From Hydractinia symbiolongicarpus (Eukaryota > Cnidaria > Hydrozoa > Anthoathecata > Hydractiniidae): 64,000 bases of DNA. The notes beneath the pieces are model-generated. The model did no database searches, had not been told where the DNA came from, and was given only the letters and a program-made list of their open reading frames with translations. Shown piece after piece: positions 55,065 through 64,000 of this stretch. A program made the position numbers and the translations under genes. The stretch's first letter is position 1, and each line of letters starts with the position of its first letter. The DNA lies in the NCBI RefSeq assembly GCF_029227915.1, contig NC_079876.1:16678001-16742000 (forward strand), read 5' to 3'.

Positions 55065-57848
55065 GTGAATGCATTGCGCAGCCTTTAACATGTAGAAGTG
55101 GTTTGTCTCTTGGAATGCGTATTAAGCTTGACAATGTTGCATCTGACTCGAAGCAAAACTTCATCTTTGATTCTGGTGGACAAAATGGGAAAGGCATATC
55201 AGTATTTTTGCAAAATGATAAGTTTTTTGTCGTAGTAGGTTCAAAAGGATTGTGGCAGGTTAGTACAGTACTGCTTAAATGTAACTTTACCTATAAGCAA
55301 TAGTTTGCACGAGCTTTCGGTAGTTTAAGAACTTTTGTTGTTATTATTAACCCATATTATTAACCCATTAAACATTAGAGTTCATGTCTTGCACAAGAAT
55401 CTTTATTTATATTTATTTATCTTATTCTATTTATTGACAAATCATATTTATACAGGAGGTATACACTTCAACAAATGTAATTTAATTAATATAGTGTCAT
55501 GGGATGGATCTAAGAATTTAAATAACAAGGCTAAGTTTACACACCAATAATCATTTAAAAAAAAGGAAACAAGTTGTACGAAACTTTGAAATTGCCATAT
55601 TTCTTAAACAACAGTAGGAGGCTAAAAAATTGCCATAGTTTATGCTAAAACAGTAAGAAAACGATACTAGGAGCTTATTAAAAGTTGTGATGTTTTGTTC
55701 TAAAATAACAAGAAAATTTCCCATAGAAGCTTTAAAGTCATTATGTTTCATAAAATGACAAGAAACAATCCTACAAAGTTTAAAATTTTCAGTATTTTTT
55801 TCCAGAATGAAAAGAAATGTTTCTTCTCAGCTTATCTATCATTGTTTTTCAAGATTTTTAAGAAGTTTTGATGAGGCCAAAATATATAGGAATAAGACAA
55901 AATAAATTTTTACGTTAAAAATGAAAACAAAAACACATGTTTCTGTAAATACACTAAATCGCAGGCAATTATAAGTCTCAAAAACACAGAATTAAAAGCG
56001 TGTACATCTTTAAAGAAACAACACTCTCTCTAGACAGAATGTAAAAATATATTATGTGTCTATTTGCAAAATTAAATCTTTGCAAATTTACTTTTGTACC
56101 ATTCAAAAAATTAATACTCGAAACGATTTATTTGTTAAAATTAATCTTTAAAAAAATTTTTTTTAAACTTTTCTTCTTTTCTCCTTCATCTTTATTACAA
56201 GCTTTCTTTATAGCTTTTTTACACTTTTTTAAACATTCCGTGAATAATCTCTGCAACCCATTTCTAATTCCACTAATAGCTAGATTAGGATGGTTGACGA
56301 TGTCAAAATTGGTCAATTTGTGAAATTAAATCAAATTATCTGAAATTGACCTATTCTTAAAAATTAGTCTTTGCAAAATACACTTTTTTTACCTTGCGAA
56401 AATAAGTCTTTACAAAAATTAATCAATTTATTGTAACTTCACAAGCATTAATTTTGAATTCCTTTAATCATCTTTTTCTTCGCAATCTTTTCTTCCACAT
56501 TCATTTTATCCCTATTAACATATTACTTATTTTAATCTTCATCAGCTTTGATAAAACATTATATTTTGGAAAGATAGAATTTTATAATATATTCATTTTA
56601 ATTTCAGGTTTCCACAGTACTTGAAAAGAATAAATGGCATTTTGTTTTGGCAACCTGGAATGCCACAAAGGGATTATTTTTATTTATTGATGGGCCACTT
56701 GTTACTTCATCTAACGACATTCAACCACTGCAAGCAACAACCCGGGAGAATAGTAATCACATCACAATCGGCAAAGCTAACAGTGGAGCTCTCGATACGT
56801 TTGGGAAATTTAACATGGAAATGATTGCAGTCTTCAACGCATTTGTCCCTGATGGAAGGGTTTATATGTCTTATTCCTATTCACGTAAGTCTAAAAAATG
56901 TATCTGTGTGAACCTTTGCAAATTTTTGCCCAATTTGATAAAATCTCCAAGCAGGAAGAAAATGCATACAAATTATTGCATTTCATTTTTCCAAATTTAT
57001 GAAAAATAAACAATTGCAAAATTTGATTTATATATACTAAGGAAGTTACTATTCCAAATACATTGTCTACTTCTGCATGTTTTGTTTTCAGTTTTTTTTT
57101 CCAAAAAAATGGAAGAGCTACATCCAAGTTAGTAATAACACTGTACAAAACATAAGAATCAAGGTTATCCTTTATATAGATACCTAGCAGATCTTCAAAA
57201 GCTGTATCAAAATTTTTCTTGTGGTTTTGACCATTTTTTTGCTTAGAATATGTAAACTTATAAGAAAAAAATGTTTTCAGACCATTTTGTATGTCTTTAG
57301 CGCCTGGTCAACAAAATGGTAATATTCGTTATTTCAATGCTCGCTTCATAAACAAAGGAAAAACGGATGTTCGAATATTCCCTGATCGTGGTGTTAAAAG
57401 ACAAATTGGTTATGGTGTGGCTAAAAAATCCTCGACCTTGTTAGAGTTTGTGCTGAGAGAAGGTCCCTTGCCATATGGCATGGATTTCTTGGTACGCAAC
57501 AATGATTCAAATGTTATTTTGAAATTGAATGACAAAGAGTGGATCCATGTTGATGCAGCTGATGATATTCAAGTTGTTGCTGAAATTACAATCACAGATG
57601 GTATTGTTTGGTTTTGTTTCTTCTATTTCTTATTTGGTTGAATATGTACTTCTTGTATTTAGGGTTTGTCCCTATCCATATTGTTGTTTATATCTGATTA
57701 AATACCGATGCTTGTGTTTACATACTTACTTACTTACTAATATATTTTTATTCCAAGAGATTTTCGTTCAAGGGTTTAATGTGATGTCTTTACGCCGGCT
57801 CATTATTAGAATTTAGATTGCAGATGTTGCTTTAATTTTTTCGTTTAG

Positions 57849-60800
57849 ACAAAAGTCATAAAAATGGTTTTCTCAACAAAGGGCATTATCCCCAATTTTT
57901 ACCCAAAGAATGAGAAAAGACCAGGAACTGAAAAGTTAAATAAATCTGGAAGTGAGTCGTTAAAAACTGCAACTCAAAACAAAAATGGAGGACATCAAAG
58001 AGATCAAGTTGCATCAATGGTGGTGGACGCCATGCTTACTCCGATCAACACAACTATGTCTCCTCCACAGGTGACATCGTCAAGCAAGAACACTACTGTG
58101 TCTTCGATAAGTAAACTATTGTTGAAATCAACCAAAACTCCTAGTCTAACAGAAAGTACAAAAAGTATTAAAGAAGCAAAGTCCCCAGCAAGCACAACCA
58201 CCACCACTTCAGCAGCAGCAGCAGCAGAAACCACTACCACTGCTACCACCACATTACCCACTACTACCACCAATACTACTACCACGACAACAACAACAAC
58301 AACCACTGCAGTCCCAATTATGACAACTACGTCAACACCTGATGTAAAACCTGTAGAAACAAGTACTAGTACTCCTCCAGAATCAACAACAACAACGATG
58401 AAGACCAAAACAACAACAACAGAGGTTAAAACAACACCAAATACATCCACTCTGTCCACTACTAAACAAGTTACTGTAGCGCCTGTGATCACAACAACGA
58501 AGAAACAGACAGCATTTGTTACGCATACTATGGAAAAGGTTGTGACAGCGGCTCCTGTCACAGAATCAAAAACGAAAAAACCATTGGAGCTGACAACTAA
58601 ATTTCCTTTAAGAACAAAGCCGTTACCAGAAAGTGGACTTTCTAATTTAGACAGTGATACATCTAATAAAGACAAAACAGCTGAGGGCAACAAAAGTAGT
58701 GGATCTAAGAATACCGAAAATAAAGAATGGTCACATTCTCTTACTGAAGTTGGGGACTCTGGCTCGCATAGGCCTGGCGAAGGAAGAACCGACACGTCTA
58801 GTTCAGAAGAAGAGACAAAGCCGGATCTTGTTACAGGAACATGCCTTACCTGCAAGCAAGAGAAAATTGTGATATCTTCAGAGCAGAACAATAATGAAAG
58901 TGCTCTGGACAACATGAAAGTTTTGAGCTCTTCCCATGGAAATATAAACACGAGTTCAGGTAGTAATGTTACTGATCTGTCAAAGGAAGGGATTAGCTCT
59001 ACTTCATCAAAGGAGGAAGGGAAATGGGAACAACAGCATGTAGAAAAGGGAACTGAAGAGAAAGAAACAAGTGATAAAAAACTCAACATTGTGCTTAAAC
59101 CAGAAACATCAAATGAGAAAGGCAAGAAACCTGAAACAACCTTGACCCCACCGAAGGACACCAACGTTGACCTAAATTCTAAAGAAGAAAAAAAAACCCA
59201 GCACCGGTACCACAAATCCACAAGTTGGTAAAGAGCAACCACCCCAAGCAACAGGACAAGGTGAATCCTCAAATAAACAAGATAAAAAGCTAGTGGTATC
59301 TACTAGTCAGGAATCAAAGGGTTTTTACCAGAACGGTTCTGGATCACAAATCAACAAACCAAGTAAGAAACCAGATGTTTCTGAATCTAAGCCTGTGGTA
59401 ACAAAACCAGGTCAGGAAACATTATCAGGGACATCCACTGGTCAAAATATTTCTCCTACACCTTCTCCCCGTCCTAGTAGCATGCCTGCAGGAACTCCAG
59501 CTAGCACTACCGAATCAAAGCCTGACAAGGCAGTCTCCAAACCAAACGTACCCGATTCTAAACCGGAACAGGTGGCGACAAAACCAAGTCAGGAAACATC
59601 AACAGGAACATCCACTGACCTAAATGTTCCTCCTACACCTTTTCCTCATCCCAGTGACATACCTCCAGTTAGTCAAACGACAAAACCAATCGATTTTCAG
59701 ACACCTGTGGCAGAACAAAGCATCCACCCTGGTAATATTCCAGGAACCCCATCCACAACACAGATACCTGCAGTATTACCAGGGGTTCAGACACCCTCGC
59801 CTGGACCAGGGCAGCGCTTAGTAGCCTCTACTGAACAACCAAAGCTACCACAACTACCAGTGCCTGGACAAGGCATATCTTCTTCCTCTACTTCTGCTGG
59901 AGGTTGGACAGGTTCATCAAGTGTTCAAGTGGGACAAAGTGGAAATACAGGCCAAGGAGGTACTATTTCAATACCTGTGGATGTACTTAGTCAACTTGGA
60001 ATAGGAAGTGGATCAAATGTACCATCAGGGTAAGGTCTGCAACCTGGTGACACATCTCAAACTACCAACACAGGCGGATCAATTCAAACTGGTGCAACAC
60101 AGGGCAACAATACAGGCGGGTCAGTTCAAACTGGCAAAACACAGACTGGCACAAGCTGGCGGTTTCAAACTGGAGATTCACAGTTAGGAATATCTCAACA
60201 AAGTGGTTGTGTGCAATCTGGTGGGGCGCAGTTGTGTGCTGGAACGCCACCACCTGTCGTTACGACCACAACACCCAAGTTGTTGCTAGAATCATCCACC
60301 ATAAGCGCCACCACCGCTACCACCACAACCACTACGCAAGCACCTACAACAACCACTACCACAACTGCAGCCACAACAACCATCATGGAAAAACGCACAA
60401 CCAAGCCTATAACATGGCGCACCTCTCCGATACCAACAACGAGAACTAAGCACAAGATACATCACAAACCCCTCACCCACCAATAAAGTCTCCACAACAG
60501 TAAGGAAAACGAAGAAGCCTACAAAGTCTAGAGTAACTTATCCGAAACCAGTTATCCCAAGTCGAGCTGGTGGAAACGACTGTCTAAATTTTCCAAATTG
60601 TAATCCTTCGCTACTTGGAGTTAATTCTAATGGCAACGTTTCTGGAGAGATGGGCGTGGCCGTACTTACACCACATCCAAACCCTGGTGGAAATCCAAAT
60701 CAAGCAGACATTTATAACGTTTACCAACAGCTGCCTGGTCAAACGCAAACTCAAGCCATACAAATAGACGAACTTACTAAAATTAATTTTGGTGACATGG

Positions 60801-61450
60801 GGAAAAATAATCACAATAATAAACCTGTTGCGGCAACTAAAAACATGAATGACTGTCTAAATTTTCCTAACTGTAATCCTTCAGTACTTTGAGTTAATTT
60901 TAATGGCAAAGTTGCTGGACAAATGGGCGTGGCCGTACTTACACCGCATTCAAACGGACAACAGTATACTGTACAGAATCATGTTTTTGACGTGAAGAGT
61001 CCAATTGTTGCTGTGGTGGTTTCAACCAACGTCCTATAGCTCCGTATAACCAAAATCAACATTTGCCAAACAACGTGCCCACATTGAGTAATATTATACA
61101 AGGCGGGCAGCAAGTGGGTTATTTCGGTCAAAATTTTTACCCACAAATCACTGCTTAGACACAGCAGTATACACAGCAGTACCAAGGAAACAACTTCGGT
61201 ATTCTTGGAAGTCCACAAGTTTTGAATTGGAGAGACGCGCATCTTAAGTCGCAGTCTAAAGATGGTAGCGAAGCTGTTATGGACGACGAAATGTTAAACT
61301 CGATTAAAGATATTTCGAGCGGGAATTTGATTTACACGTCCAATAACGCAAAACTCGATAATATATCACCCGGAAAACTATGGAGAAACTCAATGTTAAT
61401 CACCATTAATAAAGGCTTACCCATCATGAAGTCAGAACATTTTGTTACAG
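57849..61450 (+). other. Mucin-like Thr/Ser/Pro-rich region of the LamG gene
   Basis: Part of the disrupted gene above. It contains Thr-rich runs (TTTTTTTTTTAV near 58290; a second run at 60300-60370), then KPDVSESKPVVTKPGQET and KPNVPDSKPEQVATKPSQET as two copies of a ~60-residue unit. GGS(I/V)QTG repeats (60070-60170) and a twice-occurring NDCLNFPNCNPS...GVAVLTPH unit (60576-60690, 60850-60960) follow. Such regions are usually O-glycosylated and extracellular. The large minus-strand frame 58004-59272 (Val-rich) is a shadow of the Thr codons. Confidence 0.75.
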
Positions 61451-62279
61451 GTAGGCCGATACATAAATTCATTTTTTTCATGACATTAAAAAAAAGTACA
61501 ATCAGAACTTATTAAATGTAATGTGTTTCTTTTTCCCATCTACTTTAAAAAACACTTCAGTTAGTTAGTCACCTCTTTATCTAATAAAATTTTTGTAACA
61601 TAGTCAGTTTTTTCGATCACGACATAGGTAAATAATTATACAATATTTTAGAATAATGTTTTTTCTAACAAGACGAATTTGAAACATTTTGAATTTAGTG
61701 CGCTAAAAAAGGTCAAGCAATAATTGGCGAAACACTTAGCCGACAGAAAACAAAGCTACTAAAAATGGTGGTCGATAAAAAAATTAAGTTGATAAAAAAA
61801 TGATTCACTTAGATTAAAAAATTTTTTTTATGACCAATGAAAAGCGTTAACTGAAAATTAGCAAATTATCGAGCATAAATTTGTTTATTCGTTTACTTTT
61901 TGGTGTATTTATTTGTTGATTTGTTTATTTGTTCATTTCCTTACTTCGTTTTCTATGTTAGACAAAGAGGAAGACAAAGCGAGAAATCTACCCTCTGCTG
62001 GATCAAAAGAAACGTTATCAGGATATACTGGAGCTACGCTGTTGTTGAATGACATTGAGAAGGGCATCATCAAGTCAAACCCTCCTTTGAAAACACACGG
62101 CAACATAAGAAAGTGGCAGGGCGGTTTGAAATTTGATGGAAAAACTGCTTGGGTCAATGCTAATATACTCGATGGTAATGACAAATTTTCTTTTATTTTT
62201 ACAGTATTATAGTAGCAGTCATTTTGATTTTTTAAATAACGCCTTACCATTATACTTTTTCAAGTAACGCCCCACTTAT

Positions 62280-62355
62280 TAAAACGCCTTACTTATTAGA
62301 ACGCCCTAATTATTTAAACGGCCCAATTATTAGAACGTCTCAATTATTAAAACGC
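62280..62355. repeat. ~17-bp minisatellite (AACGCC.TA.TTATTA)
   Basis: Four to five degenerate units such as 'aacgccttacttattaga' and 'aacggcccaattattaga' follow directly after the LamG exon in the intron. Confidence 0.6.
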
Positions 62356-62455
62356 CCAAATCTTTTTTTCCTTTAAAATATATCTTTATTTCTTGTTTCA
62401 TTTTCCATCCTTTGCTTTTTCCTGTTATATTTATCTTCTTCACTCCTATCATTTT

Positions 62456-62650
62456 TCATCATTTTTCATCATTTTTCATCATTTTTCATCATTTTTCATC
62501 ATTTTTCATCATTTTTCATCATTTTTCATCATTTTTCATCATTTTTCATCATTTTGCATCATTTTTCATCATTTTTCATCATTTTTCATCATTCATCACC
62601 ATTTTTCATCATTTTTCATCATTTTTCATCATTTTTCATCATTCATCACC
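62456..62650. repeat. 10-bp microsatellite (ATTTTTCATC)n
   Basis: About 19 units of 'atttttcatc', with single variants 'attttgcatc' and two 'attcatcacc' breaks. It lies in an intron of the LamG gene. The open frames FIIFHHFSS over it are repeat products. Confidence 0.95.
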
Positions 62651-62839
62651 TCCTACGCTGCTGGTGCTGCGTTTAAACACCATTTATGAAAGTCTAAATA
62701 TTTCACGCTAATTTGGATATAGCGCCCTCTTTAAAAAATACATAGGTTTGAAAATGCAAGGGGGTAAATTTTAAAAAGTAGCGAGGAGAAGTAATAAATA
62801 GTCTGTTTTTTTAATTTTTGATAATAAAAGTATTTCGTC

Positions 62840-62925
62840 TAGCCTCATCTTCAGAGTCTATTGCCTGAAGCCGCTACACCCGGGGCGAATTTCATGGGGA
62901 CGAGATTGACCTGAAATATGTGATA
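62840..62925. repeat. Hairpin MITE copy in LamG intron
   Basis: 'tctagcctcatcttcagagt' faces 'catggggacgagattgacc', the same opposed CCTC/GGGGACGAG arms as the other hairpin elements; a further copy is at about 63725-63805 ('aacctcgtttccaaggctct' facing 'gagccatgagaacgagatt'). Confidence 0.5.
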
Positions 62926-64000
62926 CAAAATACTTAGCAAACGGGCTATGATTAAATGAGGCAAATGTTTAGTTTGCTTCGCCTCCCCAGATTCGTTTAG
63001 TATATTTTTGTATGGTCGTTAGGTAATACCATCATACCAAGTCTGTTAGAGACGGTTAAAATTATTTTCTAGTTGCCTACTTGGCGCATCCTTCGTTAGC
63101 TACTGATGGCTTTGCAATTGGGTTCAAGCTCATGTTCGACAGCTCGATCGTGAATATCTCGCTACCGAAATACATCCTTGATTCAGGGGGCACGGATGGA
63201 CAGGGTGTGAGTGTTTTTATAGACGATGCGAAGATGTTTGTCATCGTGGCTGACAGTAAAAAAATGTGGCAGGTAGGAATGTATATGCTTTGATAGATGT
63301 TTATTTTATTCTCATTGTTTAACCCTTATAACATGGTTTGTGTATTCGAAGTGTGGAAACGTCCTGAATTTACTGTTACCCACTTTGTTTATATCGAAAC
63401 TAATCAAACTTTAGGATGACAACTATCTGTTGTGTACAACATGGTATAGAATCCCGCGAAGTGAGGAAAGTCTTAAAGATTGGAGATTCCTGTCATTATT
63501 TTTTGTGAAAAAAGAGCAAAAAAAATTGATCACTTATTTTACGATTTTATTCTATTCAAGGAGGTTTATATTGGTATGTGCGTCAAAAGAAAGTTTTTTA
63601 CGGCCGCGCGTAACTGACTTTGTAAGAAATAACGGCCGCTAACACAGACACATTTCTTTAACTCGAAAAGGCTTCTTTGTTCAACTTTTGAGTTACCGTT
63701 AGAACCACGTGCTAATAAAGCATCGGCAACCTCGTTTCCAAGGCTCTTTAGATACTTGCCATTGTTTAAAAGCGAATAAGAGCCATGAGAACGAGATTAA
63801 AACTTTGCGTTAACTTTTCAGGTGAGCACAACTTTGTATGCAGACGAATGGATGTACATAATGTTCGGATGGAAACAATCAAAAGGTCTCTACCTCTACA
63901 TCAACGGAATGAAAAAGGGTGAAGATGCCACACCCACCCAGAGCACCTCCCCAGATGTTAAATCAAATGACGTCATCATTGGTGCAAATCGGAAACAAGA

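Larger units (their letters stand above)
52213..64000 (+). pseudogene. Secreted LamG/mucin-type multidomain gene, disrupted, runs off the window
   Basis: Exons are 52213-52555, 55065-55258, 56608-56884, 57281-57600, about 57849-61450, 61962-62174, 63073-63272 and 63822 to past the end. The first has a hydrophobic signal-like stretch MHICLFFLCCIIPRTSCA. Two LamG-like jelly-roll modules share one three-exon plan: GLSFDG/GLKFDGKTAWVN, then FIFDSGGQNGKGISVFLQ/ILDSGGTDGQGVSVFIDD, then WHFVLATWNATKGLFLFIDG/WMYIMFGWKQSKGLYLYING. Between them come a beta-type domain and a long Thr/Ser/Pro mucin-like region, with NDCLNFPNCNPS repeated twice. Junctions inside each module are phase-matched. Breaks are a TGA at 52531, unmatched phases at 56884/57281 and 57600/57849, a shift at the A9 run 59188-59196, TAA 60031, a shift near 60485, TGA 60890, a shift near 61000 and TAG 61156. 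It is an unprocessed pseudogene or has assembly errors. Confidence 0.7.

Noticed and set aside
58004-59272. 422-codon minus-strand open frame, Val-rich
   Set aside because: Antisense shadow of the Thr/Ser-rich mucin codons (ACA/ACC become TGT/GGT); no splice sites or domain.
60195-60495. Val/Cys/Gly-rich minus-strand frames
   Set aside because: Antisense of the second Thr-rich run.
62393-62711. FIIFHHFSS-repeat open frames
   Set aside because: Encoded by the 10-bp microsatellite.

Overview
The window looks like nuclear DNA of an AT-rich invertebrate, most likely a cnidarian (possibly a hydrozoan). The evidence is short exons with GT-AG introns, animal orthologues (RCHY1, a SREK1/SRSF11-type splicing factor, METTL22), and a repeat load of DIRS-order retroelements, Harbinger and piggyBac-like relics, hairpin MITEs and minisatellites. 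The species is inferred, not shown.

Layout. 1-11.7 kb: no convincing host gene; old dispersed repeats and a Harbinger element (8310-9537) carrying a broken MADF gene. 11.71-23.14 kb (+): a seven-exon gene of about 1600 codons whose exon phases all match. It encodes a DZIP3-type HEPN domain, a long IxxNxxx heptad coiled coil, a novel small domain, a helicase-like P-loop NTPase, an FN3 domain and ankyrin repeats. This is the best candidate for an undescribed system; an innate-immune or RNA-surveillance role is inference. 23.4-31.7 kb: repeat land with a dead Harbinger transposase, a 1.6 kb compound minisatellite and a 2.8 kb piggyBac-like TIR element holding two copies of another repeat.

31.8-45.7 kb (-): a SREK1/SRSF11-like splicing-factor gene with RRM and RS exons. 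Between the exons found at 44.9 and 35.2 kb lies a 9 kb Ngaro/PAT-like element whose ends have the split-direct-repeat order A1-ORFs-B1-A2-B2. A second, opposite-strand DIRS1-like element with inverted ends, plus a 79 bp-armed palindrome, is nested in its gag. 46.6-50.6 kb (+): a complete ten-exon RCHY1/Pirh2 E3 ligase gene, divergent from the splicing-factor gene.

52.2-64 kb (+): a secreted LamG/mucin-type gene running off the window. It has conserved splice sites but several stops and frameshifts, so it is either an unprocessed pseudogene or badly base-called. An intronless METTL22 copy with a premature stop sits in its first intron.
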